64,000 nt of DNA from Microbacterium sp. Nx66 (GCF_904066215.1 NZ_LR880474.1:992001-1056000); one strand, 5' to 3'. Numbered from the stretch's first letter, positions 34,170 to 43,863 are shown. Program-made: numbers and translations. Notes: a model not told the origin generated them from the sequence alone.

Positions 34170-35648
34170 ATGTCCGATTCCGCCGTTCCCGTAGCCGTCG
34201 ACTCCGGATCCACCGATTCTGCGGCGTCCGCCGCCGCGGCGCTGCTCGACCGTATCCAGCCCCCGCGCGGCGAGGGTCGCGAGATCCCCGATGCCGCGAC
34301 GCGGGAGGTCATCGGACGCGCGCCCGTGGCCACGGTCGCGGACCTCGACGATGCCATCGCCCGCGCGAAGGCCGCGCAGCCCGCGTGGGAGGCGCTGGGA
34401 CACGAGAGGCGGAGCGCACTCCTCCTGGCCGCGGCCGACGCCATCGACGCGAACGCCGAAGGGCTCGCCTACCTTCTGTCGCGGGAGCAGGGGAAGCCGC
34501 TGAACGGCCCCAACGCGCGGTTCGAGCTCGGCGCCTGCTCGGCCTGGCTGCGCACCAACGCCACCACGGTCCTCGAGCCGCAGGTGCTCGTCGACGACGA
34601 GACGCTGCACGCAGAGCTCGTCTACAAGGCCGCCGGCGTGGTCGGGGCCATCGGGCCGTGGAACTGGCCGCTCATGATCACGATCTGGCAGATCGGCCCG
34701 TCGCTGCGCATGGGCAACACGGTCGTCGCGAAGCCCAGCGAGTACACGCCGCTGAGCGTGCTGGCGATGCTCACCGTGATGAACGATGTGCTGCCCGCCG
34801 ACGTCCTCATCGGGGTCTCCGGAGACCGTGAGGTGGGTGCCCGCCTCGCCTCGCACCCCGACATCGCCAAGATCATGTTCACCGGCTCCACCGCGACCGG
34901 GCGTCGCATCATCGAGAGCTCCGCGGGCAACCTCGCCCGCCTCACGCTGGAGCTGGGCGGCAACGACGCGGGCATCGTGCTCCCCGGCACGGATCCGTCG
35001 GCCATCGCGGAAGACCTCTTCTGGGGTGCGTTCATCAACACCGGACAGACCTGCGCCGCCATGAAGCGCCTCTACGTGCACGACTCCGTGTACGACGAGG
35101 TCGTGGACGCTCTCGCCGCGATCGCCGAGCAGGTGCCGATGGGCAACGGCCTCGACGAGGCCAACGTGCTCGGACCGCTGCAGAACCGCCCGCAGTTCGA
35201 CATCGTCAGCCGCCTCGTCGACGACGCGAAGAGCCGCGGCGCCCGGATCGTCACGGGTGGCGAGCCGGCATCCGACCTCGGCGAGCTGTTCTACCGGCCG
35301 ACCATCGTCGCCGACATCGACAACGATGCGGCGCTCGTCCAGGAGGAGCAGTTCGGCCCGGCCCTCCCCGTCATCCGGTACAGCGACGTCGACGAGGCCT
35401 TCGCGCTGGCGAACGCCCTCGATGTGGGCCTCGGAGCCTCGGTATGGGCGAGCGACCCGGAGGAGGCCCGCGCCGTCGCCGCGCGTATGCAGTCCGGCAC
35501 GGTGTGGATCAACTCGCACGGCGGGCTGCATCCGATGGTGCCGTTCGGCGGGGTGAAGAGCTCGGGTTACGGGCTGGAGTTCGGCGTCGAGGGGCTCAAG
35601 TCCGTCGCGGTCACCCAGGTCGTCTCCGGACCCGCCCGGAAGGCCTGA
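34170..35648 (+). CDS. NAD(P)-dependent aldehyde dehydrogenase
   Basis: A 492-residue aldehyde dehydrogenase. Asn in GPWNWPLM, Glu261 in LTLELGGND and nucleophile Cys295 in NTGQTCAAMKR are all present, with FTGSTATGRRI for cofactor binding. AAGGAG lies 10 bases before the ATG. The GMC oxidoreductase gene starts 2 bases after its stop, so the two probably oxidise an alcohol to an aldehyde and then an acid. Betaine-aldehyde or a general aliphatic aldehyde are possible substrates. It could also serve aldehydes made by the amine oxidase at 57-59 kb. Confidence 0.9.
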   Translation: MSDSAVPVAVDSGSTDSAASAAAALLDRIQPPRGEGREIPDAATREVIGRAPVATVADLDDAIARAKAAQPAWEALGHERRSALLLAAADAIDANAEGLAYLLSREQGKPLNGPNARFELGACSAWLRTNATTVLEPQVLVDDETLHAELVYKAAGVVGAIGPWNWPLMITIWQIGPSLRMGNTVVAKPSEYTPLSVLAMLTVMNDVLPADVLIGVSGDREVGARLASHPDIAKIMFTGSTATGRRIIESSAGNLARLTLELGGNDAGIVLPGTDPSAIAEDLFWGAFINTGQTCAAMKRLYVHDSVYDEVVDALAAIAEQVPMGNGLDEANVLGPLQNRPQFDIVSRLVDDAKSRGARIVTGGEPASDLGELFYRPTIVADIDNDAALVQEEQFGPALPVIRYSDVDEAFALANALDVGLGASVWASDPEEARAVAARMQSGTVWINSHGGLHPMVPFGGVKSSGYGLEFGVEGLKSVAVTQVVSGPARKA

Positions 35649-35650
35649 GC

Positions 35651-37141
35651 GTGGCCGCGACGAACAGCGGCGCGGTGCGCTCCGCGATCGTCGTCGGAGC
35701 CGGTACGTCGGGCGCCATCGTCGCGCGGCGTCTCACCGACGCCGGTGTCGCGGTGACGCTCGTCGAGGCGGGTGGTTACGACACGAACCCGGCCATCCAC
35801 GACCCCTCGCGGGCGGGCGAGCTCTGGCACTCCGCTGAGGACTGGGACTTCTTCACCGTGCCGCAGCCGCACGCGGCCGGTCGTCGTCTGCATCTGCCTC
35901 GCGGGAAGGTCACCGGCGGTTCGCACGCGCTGAACGCCATGATCTGGGTGCGCGGCGCGGCCTCCGACTACGACGCGTGGGAGGCGGCAGGGGCGACCGG
36001 ATGGGGGTGGGCCGAGGTCGAGCCGATCTACGACGCGATCGAGAACGACCTGCTGCCCGTGACCGACGACTACGCGCTCTCGCCCATCCAGGCCTCGATC
36101 ATCGACGCCGCGGTCGAAGAGGGGCTGCCGCGCAACCCGAACTACAACGGCGGCACGCTCGACGGGGTGTCGCAGGAGCAGGTCACGATCAGGGACGGCC
36201 GCCGCGTCAACACCTGGACCGCCTATGCGCAGCCCGTCGCCGACCGGATGACGATCCTCACCGGACGCGCCGTCCATTCCGTGATCGTGCGCGACGGGCG
36301 CGCGGTCGGCATCCGGCTCGGGGAGGGCGATGACACCGAGGAGGTGTTCGCGGACGAGGTCATCCTCTCCGCGGGAGCACTCGGCACGCCCGTCATCCTG
36401 CTCCGCTCGGGCATCGGTCCCGCTGCCGAGCTGAGTGCCCTCGGCATCCCCGTCGTGCTCGATGCCCCCGCCGTCGGCAAGAATCTGCACGACCACCTCC
36501 TGTCACCCGTGATCTTCGCGACCGAGAAGAAGCCCGTCGGCCCGCCGCAGCCGGGAGTGTCCGTCACGCAGAGCCACCTGTTCTGGCGCAGCCGCGACGG
36601 CCTCGCGCAGCCGGACACGCAGCCCATCCACTTCTCCGTGCCCATGTGGGGCGAGCTGGAGCCGCGCGGCACCGACGGGTTCACGCTCATGGCGGGCCTG
36701 GTGACGCCGCACAGCCGCGGCGAACTGCGCCTCACCGGCCCCGGCGTCGACGACCTGCCGCACATCGACCTGGCGGCGCTGGAGGATCAGCGCGACGCCG
36801 ACGCCCTCGCGGCCTCCGTGCGCCAGTGCCGCCGCATCGGCACGCAGCCTGCGCTCGCCGAGGAGTGGGGAGCGGTCGAGGTCTACCCCGGCCTGGACGT
36901 GGCGGACGACGACGTGGAGGAGTGGGTGCGCCGCACGGCCATCACCTATCACCACCAGGTCGGCACCTGCCGCATGGGCTCCGACCCGGAGTCCGTGGTC
37001 GACCCGCAGCTCCGGGTGCGCGGGATCGAGGGGCTCCGGGTGATCGACGCCTCGGTCATGCCGACCGTGCCCACCGGCAACACCAACGCGCCCGCGGCCA
37101 TGATCGGCGAACGCGGCGCGCGGTTCATCCTCGCGGACTGA
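35651..37141 (+). CDS. GMC-family FAD oxidoreductase (choline/alcohol dehydrogenase-like)
   Basis: A 496-residue flavoprotein. The FAD Rossmann motif VVGAGTSGAIVARRL is near the N-terminus, GKVTGGSHALNAMIWVRG and LSAGALGTPVILLRSGIGP are the GMC signatures, and the catalytic His lies in TYHHQVGTCRMG with GNTNAPAAMIGERGA at the end. GTG at 35651 keeps the operon spacing at 2 bases. The family oxidises alcohols, choline or sugars; the neighbouring aldehyde dehydrogenase would take the product further. Confidence 0.9.
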   Translation: MAATNSGAVRSAIVVGAGTSGAIVARRLTDAGVAVTLVEAGGYDTNPAIHDPSRAGELWHSAEDWDFFTVPQPHAAGRRLHLPRGKVTGGSHALNAMIWVRGAASDYDAWEAAGATGWGWAEVEPIYDAIENDLLPVTDDYALSPIQASIIDAAVEEGLPRNPNYNGGTLDGVSQEQVTIRDGRRVNTWTAYAQPVADRMTILTGRAVHSVIVRDGRAVGIRLGEGDDTEEVFADEVILSAGALGTPVILLRSGIGPAAELSALGIPVVLDAPAVGKNLHDHLLSPVIFATEKKPVGPPQPGVSVTQSHLFWRSRDGLAQPDTQPIHFSVPMWGELEPRGTDGFTLMAGLVTPHSRGELRLTGPGVDDLPHIDLAALEDQRDADALAASVRQCRRIGTQPALAEEWGAVEVYPGLDVADDDVEEWVRRTAITYHHQVGTCRMGSDPESVVDPQLRVRGIEGLRVIDASVMPTVPTGNTNAPAAMIGERGARFILAD

Positions 37142-37150
37142 GGGAGGGCG

Positions 37151-37196
37151 GCGAGGGGACGCGGGGCGATCACGGCATCTGTCGCGATCGCCTCGC
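37151..37196. terminator. Nested inverted repeat between convergent GMC and DUF202 genes
   Basis: GCGAGG (37151-37156) pairs with CCTCGC (37191-37196), and GGCGATC (37165-37171) pairs with GATCGCC (37186-37192). The two stems overlap at one edge, so only one can form fully at a time. The position between two convergent stops fits a terminator. Confidence 0.45.
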
Positions 37197-37207
37197 GCTC
37201 CTGCGCG

Positions 37208-37594
37208 TCAGCGCGTGAGCAGCGTCACGGCCACGAGCGCGAGGGCGACGATCCCGAACCCGGTCGCGAACACCGTCAGCGCGAGCGGGAGACCGCCGCC
37301 CGGCAGCGGGCCGCGCGCCCGCGCGGTGAGCACCGCGGTCGTCCGACGCTGCCGACGGCGCGCGGCGATCCAGAGCAGTGCCGCCGTGCCGACGCCCAGC
37401 ACGCCCGGCACGAGGCCCCACCCCTCGGCGCCGCTCGGCAGCACGAGAGGGAAGACCCGCAGCGACAGCAGCGAGCCGACCGCGATCGCGAGGGCCGTGC
37501 GCCGCCAGGCCAGCTCCGTCCGCTCCGGCTGCAGCCCGGGGTCGTACAGATCGGGGGCAGGGGTGGCGGGCACCGGAGTATCGGGGGCGGTCAT
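37208..37594 (-). CDS. DUF202 family membrane protein
   Basis: A 128-residue protein with three predicted membrane helices (about 33-53, 60-78 and 103-123) after the family signature LQPERTELAWRRTALAI. DUF202 proteins are small inner-membrane proteins of unknown function. It follows a second DUF202 gene by 13 bases, so the pair may form a heteromeric complex. Confidence 0.8.
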   Translation of the reverse strand: MTAPDTPVPATPAPDLYDPGLQPERTELAWRRTALAIAVGSLLSLRVFPLVLPSGAEGWGLVPGVLGVGTAALLWIAARRRQRRTTAVLTARARGPLPGGGLPLALTVFATGFGIVALALVAVTLLTR

Positions 37595-37607
37595 CGGCAG
37601 GCCTCGC

Positions 37608-37964
37608 TCAGCGCCACAGCACCCCGGCGAGGACGAGCAACCCCGTCGTCACCACGACCACCGCGAGCACCACCGCCGACAGCGCGCCGGGCAGCGGTCG
37701 TCCCTGCCGGAGGGCGCGCTCCGCCCGCATCCACTCGAACCACGCGAGCGGCGCCACGGCCGTGCCGGCGATCATCAGCAGCAGCGAGGCCGCCAGCCGG
37801 AACCCGGGGTGCAGGTCGAGGCCGAGGACCTCGAGAGCGACGCCGCCCGCGATCAGCGCCAGGCCGGTCCGGGTCCAGGCCAGGAACGTGCGTTCGTTGG
37901 CGAGGGAGAACCGGGGGTCGGGCTCGTCCCCGACCCGATAGACGGAGGCGGGGAAGCGGCGCAT
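37608..37964 (-). CDS. DUF202 (YidH-like) membrane protein
   Basis: A 118-residue protein with the YidH-type signature DPRFSLANERTFLAWTRTGLALIAGG followed by three membrane helices. It is the longer-conserved partner of the downstream DUF202 gene; such pairs are common in actinobacteria. No function is known. The ATG at 37964 is the first of the frame with the MRRFPASVYRV start typical of this family. Confidence 0.82.
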   Translation of the reverse strand: MRRFPASVYRVGDEPDPRFSLANERTFLAWTRTGLALIAGGVALEVLGLDLHPGFRLAASLLLMIAGTAVAPLAWFEWMRAERALRQGRPLPGALSAVVLAVVVVTTGLLVLAGVLWR

Positions 37965-37989
37965 GCGCCCATCGTACGGCGCGGCGCGG

Positions 37990-39633
37990 TCAGCGCTCGT
38001 GCACCGGGCGCCCGGCGAACCACGTCGAGACGACCTCGGTGTGCACGATCTCCTCCGCCGGTCCGCCGATCGCATCCCGTTCCAGGATCACGAAGTCGGC
38101 CGACTTGCCGGGAGTCAGAGACCCGGTCTCGGCGCCGAGCCCCATCGCCGTCGCGGCGTTGATCGTGAAGACCTCCAGCGCCTCCTCGGCCGAGATCGCC
38201 TGCTCCGGCCAGAGCGTGCCCGCGGCCCGACCGAGCGGATCGGCGCGTGTCACGAGCCCCTGCAGGCCCTCGAGCGTGTTCGGCGACTCGCTCACCGGCC
38301 AGTCCGAGCCGCCGGCCACGAGGGCCCCGGCGTCGAGGAGTGCGCGGTTGGGCTGCGAGTGCTCGGCACGCTCTCCCAGCACGTCCGCCAGCGCCTGGGG
38401 GATGACGCCCGGGTACCAGATGAACGGGGAGATGTCGGCGGAGACGTCCAGCGCCGCGAGTCGGGGGATGTCGCTCTCCGCGAGGAACTGCCCGTGCGCG
38501 ATCTGCACCGGCGTCGTGAAGCCCTCCGCGCGCAGGCGCTCGGCGGCGTCCAGGACGAGGCGTGCCGACCCGTCGCCGGTGCAGTGCACCTTGGCCCCGA
38601 GACCGCGGGCGGCGACGGCCCGCAGCCAGTCGGTGAGCTCGTCGAGGGTCATGGTCGTCTCGCCGTGGAAGTGCGCCCCGTGCACCGGATCCGCCGGATA
38701 CGGGTCGAGGAACGAGGCGGTGCGGGCGGGCGGGACGCCGTCGAGGAAGATCTTCACGAAGTCGGGACGGTGGTGCGGCGTGCGGAACTCCTCGCCGCGG
38801 TCGAGCAGGGGAGCGCCGATGGGGTCGAACCCGAAGATCTCGTCGTTGATGAGGAGCGAGGAGACCACCCAGGCGTGCAGCTCGTCGGCGCGGTCGAGTC
38901 CGGCGAGCGCGGCGAGGATGTCGACGGAGACCCCCGCGTCCTGGAACGCCGTGATCCCGAACGAGTTCAGCAGCTCGATCCCGCGACGGGAGGCGGCCGC
39001 GTGCTGCTCCGCGGTGAGTCCGCCGCTGCGGTCGTACGCCTCCTGCACCGGGATGCCGGCGGCTTCCAGGAGTACGCCGGTGGGGGTGCCGTCGTCGGGG
39101 TCGAGCAGCGTCACCCCGGAGGTCGGGATGCTGTCCGCCGTGATGCCGGCCAGCTCCAGCGCCCGGGTGCTGGCCCACCGGTTGTGGCGGGAGTCCTCCA
39201 TGAGCGCCACCGGCCGTCCGCCCGCTGCCTCGTCGAGACGCAACCGCGTGGCGGTGTTGGCGAGGGTGGGAAGCAGGGTCGTGGCCACGGCGCCGCCGAC
39301 GATCCAGGCGTCCTCGGGCAGGGTCTGTGCCTTCTCCCGCACCCGGTCCAGGATCTCGTCGAGCGTGAGCGAGGGGGCGAGCGACAGCTCGAAGAGCTCG
39401 GTCCGTCCGGCGAGCGCGTGGTGGTTGTGCACGTCGACGAACCCGGGGTAGACCGCCGCGTCGCCGACCTCGACCAGCCGCGTGCGACGGCCGCGGAACG
39501 CCTCCACGTCGGCGCGGTCGCCGACGGCGAGGATCCGTCCGTCTCGTACGGCGAAGGCCTCGGCACGCGGACGGGCGCGGTCCGACGTGCGGATCACGGA
39601 ACCGGTGACGATGAGGTCGGCGACGTCGGTCAT
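37990..39633 (-). CDS. Amidohydrolase, YtcJ/N-substituted formamide deformylase type
   Basis: A 547-residue metal-dependent hydrolase of the Amidohydro_3 class. The metal motif is FVDVHNHHALAG (about 58-70). Further metal/substrate positions are in VHCTGDGSARL, QIAHGQF and AGGSDWPVSESPN, and the C-terminal strand reads GKSADFVILERD. Members cleave N-formyl amines or other amides; most are unassigned. The ATG at 39633 has GGAG 9 bases upstream and lies one base after the moaF stop. The APC permease-MoaF-amidohydrolase order suggests uptake and hydrolysis of an amide or formamide. Confidence 0.85.
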   Translation of the reverse strand: MTDVADLIVTGSVIRTSDRARPRAEAFAVRDGRILAVGDRADVEAFRGRRTRLVEVGDAAVYPGFVDVHNHHALAGRTELFELSLAPSLTLDEILDRVREKAQTLPEDAWIVGGAVATTLLPTLANTATRLRLDEAAGGRPVALMEDSRHNRWASTRALELAGITADSIPTSGVTLLDPDDGTPTGVLLEAAGIPVQEAYDRSGGLTAEQHAAASRRGIELLNSFGITAFQDAGVSVDILAALAGLDRADELHAWVVSSLLINDEIFGFDPIGAPLLDRGEEFRTPHHRPDFVKIFLDGVPPARTASFLDPYPADPVHGAHFHGETTMTLDELTDWLRAVAARGLGAKVHCTGDGSARLVLDAAERLRAEGFTTPVQIAHGQFLAESDIPRLAALDVSADISPFIWYPGVIPQALADVLGERAEHSQPNRALLDAGALVAGGSDWPVSESPNTLEGLQGLVTRADPLGRAAGTLWPEQAISAEEALEVFTINAATAMGLGAETGSLTPGKSADFVILERDAIGGPAEEIVHTEVVSTWFAGRPVHER

Positions 39634-39634
39634 G

Positions 39635-40474
39635 TCAGGCATCTCCGAAGGTCGCGGGCTCGAGCGACGGCGTGTGGTGGGTGGTCGACAGCAGGCGGCC
39701 GTGTGCGCCGAACGTGAAGTGCGTCGGCACCTCACCGCTCTCGTCCAGTCCGAACAGCACGCCGTGGGAGCGGATCGCGTTCACGTCGCGGTGGTCGGCG
39801 ATCGTCACCGAGGCGCACGGGATCACCTTCTCGCGCCACGCGAAGATGTAGATCCCGGGGCGCACCTCCCACACGCTGTTCTCGTCGGTGTCGGCGAGCC
39901 CGCGCTCCGGACCGGCCAGGCACTGCCACGAGTACCAGCGCGGGGAGAGGTAGACGTGCTCGTAGGCGTGCTCCTCGCTGTAGACCCACTCGACGCGGCG
40001 GCCGATGAGCGTGGTCGTGGGGGCGGCCTCGGCACCGGTGACCGCGGCGCCCTCGATGGTGCCGGGGGCGAAGTGGTGCTGCACCCGGGTGCGGCCCTGC
40101 TCGGGCGCGGGGAGGATCTCGGAGATCACCGCGAGGGAGCGTCCGTGCCGCAGATCGAGCACGAGCGAGACCGCCTCGTTCGGGAGGTAGCGGTGGTGGA
40201 ACTGCACGAAGTAGAGCTCGTCGTCGACCTCGAACGCCTCGTAGTCGTCGGTGTCGGACGCGGCCTCCGTGGGGTCCTCGGCGGCGGGCTGGTACTCCCA
40301 GGCGACCGTCGAGTCGTCGAAGCGGTGGACGATGCGGGTGCCGCGGGCGTCGACGACAGCGATCTCGCGACCGCTGAGCGCGGTGCTGTGCGGGGCCTTG
40401 TTGGCGTCGAAACCGGGCGCGAGGCCTTCCAGTGGCAGCCAGGTGGAGGTGTCGGCGGGGTTGAGGGTCGTCAT
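39635..40474 (-). CDS. MoaF family protein (copy 1)
   Basis: A 279-residue two-domain MoaF protein. The C-terminal half has the shared pattern HVYLSPRWYSWQCLAGPERG followed by DENSVWEVRPGIYIFAWREK. The Pfam name 'molybdenum cofactor biosynthesis protein F' is misleading: MoaF was first described in the Klebsiella monoamine regulon next to tyramine oxidase. The biochemical role is unknown. A paralogue lies at 49.9-50.6 kb and a copper amine oxidase at 57-59 kb. It sits between an APC permease (39 bases upstream) and an amidohydrolase (1 base downstream), in one operon. Confidence 0.82.
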   Translation of the reverse strand: MTTLNPADTSTWLPLEGLAPGFDANKAPHSTALSGREIAVVDARGTRIVHRFDDSTVAWEYQPAAEDPTEAASDTDDYEAFEVDDELYFVQFHHRYLPNEAVSLVLDLRHGRSLAVISEILPAPEQGRTRVQHHFAPGTIEGAAVTGAEAAPTTTLIGRRVEWVYSEEHAYEHVYLSPRWYSWQCLAGPERGLADTDENSVWEVRPGIYIFAWREKVIPCASVTIADHRDVNAIRSHGVLFGLDESGEVPTHFTFGAHGRLLSTTHHTPSLEPATFGDA

Positions 40475-40513
40475 GGGGATTCCTTCCTTCGGGGAACGGG
40501 GTCGGCGCGGGCG

Positions 40514-41968
40514 TCAGCGGTCGCTGAACCGCTCCAGGTCGGTGGCGAGGCCGTCGTAGACGGCGGGCTTGGCGCGGCGGAGGTAGGCGGCGTAGACGAT
40601 GCCGCCGATCAGCGCGAGCACGAGCAGGAGCGGCATCAGGCGGATCGCGAGCTCCTCGGAGCCGGCCACGATGTTGAAGTTCACGATCGCCAGGATCGAG
40701 ATGGCCGCGATGCCGAGGAAGCCGATGCCCGGCGCGATGAACGTGCTCCACCACCGCGGGTCGTTCCGGCGCCGGAAGTACACGACGATCGAGATCGCCG
40801 CGAGCCCCTGCAGGATCAGCACGCTGAGGGTGCCGAAGCCGAGCATCGCGGGCACGAGCGTGACGATGGGGTCGGCGCCGGCGAGGGCGAACAGGATCGC
40901 CACGATCGCCGCGAAGCCGGCCTGCACGATGCCCGCGAGCTGCGGGGCACCGTTCGGGCGGGTGCGGGCGAGGGCCTGGGGGAGGATCTTCGCGCGACCC
41001 AGCGAGTACAGGTAGCGGGTGGCCGAGTTGTGGAACGCGAGCATCGCCGCGAACAGGCTCACCAGGAGCAGCACCATCATCACGGTCGTGAGCGGACCGC
41101 CCAGGTACTGCTGCGAGAGCGAGAAGATGAGGTCGCCCGTGGGCAGGTGCTCCAGCGCCGTGGCCTGCGCCTGTGCGACGCCGGTCGCGCTCACCACGGC
41201 CCAGGTCGTGACGCCGAGGATCACGCCGATCGCGATGATCGAGGTGTAGGTCGCCCGCGGGATCGTGCGCAGCGGCTGCTTGGCCTCCTCGCTGAAGAGC
41301 GCAGTGGCCTCGAACCCGAGGAAGCCGGTCGCCGCGAGCAGCAGGCCGATGGGCAGCGAGCCGGAGAACACGGCCTCCGGGCTGAACGCGGCGACGTCGT
41401 AGCCGGTCTGCACGAGCACCGAGATGTCGAAAACGACGAGCATGAGCACCTCGAGCACGAGGCACACGCCGAGGATCTTCGAGCTGAAGTCGACGCCGAT
41501 CCGCGCGAGGACGAAGCACACGACGATCGACAGCAGGCCCCAGACGAGCCAGTGCACGTCGAGACCGGTGAGGTCGCGGATGATCGTCTGCATGAAGAAG
41601 CCGCTGGTGCCGATCGTGCCGACGACGAAGAAGTTGTAGCCGAGCGTCGCGATGAGGCCCGCGACGAGTCCGCCGGTGCGGCCGAGGCCCTTCACGACGA
41701 AGGCGTAGAAGCCTCCCGCGTTCACGAGCTGCTTCGACATCTGGGCGTAGCCGATCGCGAACAGCAGCAGGATGGCCGCGACGAGGAAGAACGACATCGG
41801 GGTGCCGCCGCCGTTGCCCAGGGCGATGGCGAGGGAGGCGACGACGACGATCCCGGTCAGCGGCGCGACGGCGGCCAGGACGAGGAAGACGATGCCGGCG
41901 ACGCCGAGGGCGCCGGGGCGGAGGGAGGTGTGGTGCGGCGTCGTGGGTGCGGAGGTCTGCTCTGCCAC
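40514..41968 (-). CDS. APC-superfamily amino acid/amine permease
   Basis: A 484-residue permease with 12 predicted helices. The first helix reads LGVAGIVFLVLAAVAPLTGIVVVAS and the consensus FYAFVVKGLGRTGGLVAG follows helix 2. Other family blocks are ATGFLGFEATALFSEEAKQP and FHNSATRYLYSLGRAK. GTG at 41968 lies 5 bases from AAGGAG. It probably imports an amino acid, amine or amide for the MoaF/amidohydrolase genes of the same operon. The substrate is not predictable from sequence. Confidence 0.88.
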   Translation of the reverse strand: MAEQTSAPTTPHHTSLRPGALGVAGIVFLVLAAVAPLTGIVVVASLAIALGNGGGTPMSFFLVAAILLLFAIGYAQMSKQLVNAGGFYAFVVKGLGRTGGLVAGLIATLGYNFFVVGTIGTSGFFMQTIIRDLTGLDVHWLVWGLLSIVVCFVLARIGVDFSSKILGVCLVLEVLMLVVFDISVLVQTGYDVAAFSPEAVFSGSLPIGLLLAATGFLGFEATALFSEEAKQPLRTIPRATYTSIIAIGVILGVTTWAVVSATGVAQAQATALEHLPTGDLIFSLSQQYLGGPLTTVMMVLLLVSLFAAMLAFHNSATRYLYSLGRAKILPQALARTRPNGAPQLAGIVQAGFAAIVAILFALAGADPIVTLVPAMLGFGTLSVLILQGLAAISIVVYFRRRNDPRWWSTFIAPGIGFLGIAAISILAIVNFNIVAGSEELAIRLMPLLLVLALIGGIVYAAYLRRAKPAVYDGLATDLERFSDR

Positions 41969-42211
41969 GTCGGCTCCTTTGCTCGGGTGACGGCCGTGCG
42001 GACACGGCATCGACGACGAGGGGAATCGTCGATAGAGCGAGTCTGCTCGCCGCCTCGATCCGGCGCTTGACCGTGAGCGAAGGACGATGGTGCCACCGCG
42101 CACACCCCGCCGGTGGGCGTGCGGCCCCTTCGCCCCGCGGAGCAGGATGACCGGGACGACACCGCTGTCTCGTCGGCGCCGCGCGGCGCCGGGCCGCGGT
42201 CGGAGGACGCG

Positions 42212-42961
42212 ATGGACCTGCAGCTCGACGGCACGACGGCCCTCGTCACGGGGGCCGCCAGCGGCATCGGCCGTGCCGTCGTCCGGGCGCTCGCCGCCGA
42301 GGGGGTGCGGGTCGCGCTGCTCGACCGGGACGCGGCTGCGCTCCGGGACGCCGCCGCGGTCGCCGGCGCCGATCCGGTGCTGCTCGCCGCCGACGTCACG
42401 GACGAACAGCAGGTGGCCGCCGCGGTCGACGCCGGCGTCCGCGCGATGGGAGGTCTCGATGCGGTGGTCTGCTGCGCCGGGATCTCGGGCCCGGTCGGGA
42501 CGCCGATCGAGGAGACCGCACTGGAGGAGTGGAACCGCGTCCTCGCCGTCAACGTCACCGGCGCGTTCCTCGTGCTCAAGCACGCGATCCCGGCGCTCCG
42601 GGAGTCCGCCGCGGGGTCCGTCGTGCTGCTCGCGAGCGACTCGGCCGTCGTGGCCTCGCCGGGCATGGCTCCCTACGCCGCATCGAAGGCGGCGCTCGTG
42701 CAGTTCGGGCGGGCGCTCTCGGTCGACCTCGCCGGCACCGGGGTGCGGGTGAACGCGGTGGCACCGTCCATCGTCGACACTCCGATGAGCCGCGGGGATC
42801 TCGGTTCGGAGGCCTTCGCCGACCCCGCCTTCCCCGTGCAGAGCGCCGACGAGGTCGCCGGGCACGTGGCGTACCTCCTCTCCCCGCGGAGCCGGACCGT
42901 GAACGGCACCACCCTCCTCAGCGACTTCGGGTACACCGCCCGGTCGGGATTCCCCGCCTGA
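42212..42961 (+). CDS. Short-chain dehydrogenase/reductase
   Basis: A 249-residue classical SDR. The cofactor motif is VTGAASGIGRAVVRAL, CCAGISGPVG replaces the usual NNAG, and the catalytic Ser/Tyr/Lys are in LASDSAV and PYAASKAAL. GGAGGACGCG precedes the ATG. It is divergent from the APC permease and is followed by a second SDR 53 bases on. The two may oxidise alcohols formed in the MoaF/amidohydrolase pathway. Confidence 0.9.
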   Translation: MDLQLDGTTALVTGAASGIGRAVVRALAAEGVRVALLDRDAAALRDAAAVAGADPVLLAADVTDEQQVAAAVDAGVRAMGGLDAVVCCAGISGPVGTPIEETALEEWNRVLAVNVTGAFLVLKHAIPALRESAAGSVVLLASDSAVVASPGMAPYAASKAALVQFGRALSVDLAGTGVRVNAVAPSIVDTPMSRGDLGSEAFADPAFPVQSADEVAGHVAYLLSPRSRTVNGTTLLSDFGYTARSGFPA

Positions 42962-43014
42962 CGCGACCGCGTCCGGCCCCACAGCGCACGCGCGCAGAAC
43001 ACACAGGAGCACAC

Positions 43015-43830
43015 ATGGCAACCGTGGTCGGATCAAGCGTCTCCGGACGCGTCGTCGTCATCACCGGAGGCGGCACGGGCATCGGCGCAGCGGTCGCGGA
43101 GCGGTTCGCGGCCGAGGGGGCGCACGTCGTCGTGGTGGGCCGCAGGCCGGAGCCGCTGCACGAGGTCGAGCGCGCGGTCGGAGCCCTGCCCGTCGTCGCC
43201 GATGCGGCGGACACCGCGTCGGCGCAGGCCGCGATCGCCGAGATCCTCGCGCGGTTCGGCCGGATCGACGTCCTCGTCGCGAACGCCGGGGGACACGGGT
43301 TCTCGCCGGTCGCCGAGACCGACGACGCGAGCTGGGACGCGGCGATCCGCGCCAACCTCACCACCGCGTTCGTGATGGCACGCGAGGCGCTGCCGGCGCT
43401 GATCGAGGCCAAGGGGCAGGTGGTGATCGTCTCGTCGCTGGCCGGACTCTTCGCGGGGCCGTCGGTGGCCGGATACACGGTCGGCAAGCACGCGCTCATC
43501 GGCCTCACGCGGACGCTCGCGCGCGACTACGGGCGCCACGGCGTCCGCGTCAACGCGATCTGCCCCGGGTGGGTGCAGACGCCGATGGCCGACGAGGAGA
43601 TGGACGAGTTCGCCGCGCATGCCGGCCTCGGCTCCCGCGAGGAGGGGTACGCGACGGTCACCGCCGATGTGCCGCTGCGCCGCCCCGCGCGGCCCGCCGA
43701 GATCGCCTCGGTCGTCCGCTTCCTCGGGTCGGGGGAGTCGTCGTACGTCACCGGCGCCGTGATCGTGGCGGACGGCGGGTCGCACGTGGTCGACGTGCCG
43801 ACCATCGCCTTCGACCACGCCGGGATGTAG
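43015..43830 (+). CDS. Short-chain dehydrogenase/reductase
   Basis: A 271-residue classical SDR with ITGGGTGIGAAVAERF, NAGGHGFSPV, the Ser in IVSSLAGLFAG and the YTVGKHALIGLTR Tyr/Lys pair. ACAGGAG precedes the ATG. The C-terminus extends beyond the usual GG end (VVDVPTIAFDHAGM). It forms a plus-strand pair with the SDR upstream. Substrate unknown; resemblance to 3-oxoacyl-ACP or hydroxysteroid-type reductases is general only. Confidence 0.9.
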   Translation: MATVVGSSVSGRVVVITGGGTGIGAAVAERFAAEGAHVVVVGRRPEPLHEVERAVGALPVVADAADTASAQAAIAEILARFGRIDVLVANAGGHGFSPVAETDDASWDAAIRANLTTAFVMAREALPALIEAKGQVVIVSSLAGLFAGPSVAGYTVGKHALIGLTRTLARDYGRHGVRVNAICPGWVQTPMADEEMDEFAAHAGLGSREEGYATVTADVPLRRPARPAEIASVVRFLGSGESSYVTGAVIVADGGSHVVDVPTIAFDHAGM

Positions 43831-43863
43831 CGCGGGTCAGGGTCGAGCGGCGGCTGTCGCGCC

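Noticed and set aside
32064..35531. Minus-strand open frame of about 1150 codons opposite the HNH and aldehyde dehydrogenase genes
   Set aside because: It has no recognisable domain and a His/Arg/Glu-rich shadow composition; the plus-strand genes have clear catalytic motifs and ribosome sites.
39635..40474. Molybdenum cofactor biosynthesis role from the MoaF name
   Set aside because: No moa/mob/moe genes or molybdoenzymes are in the window; the name derives from the monoamine regulon and the family label is misleading.
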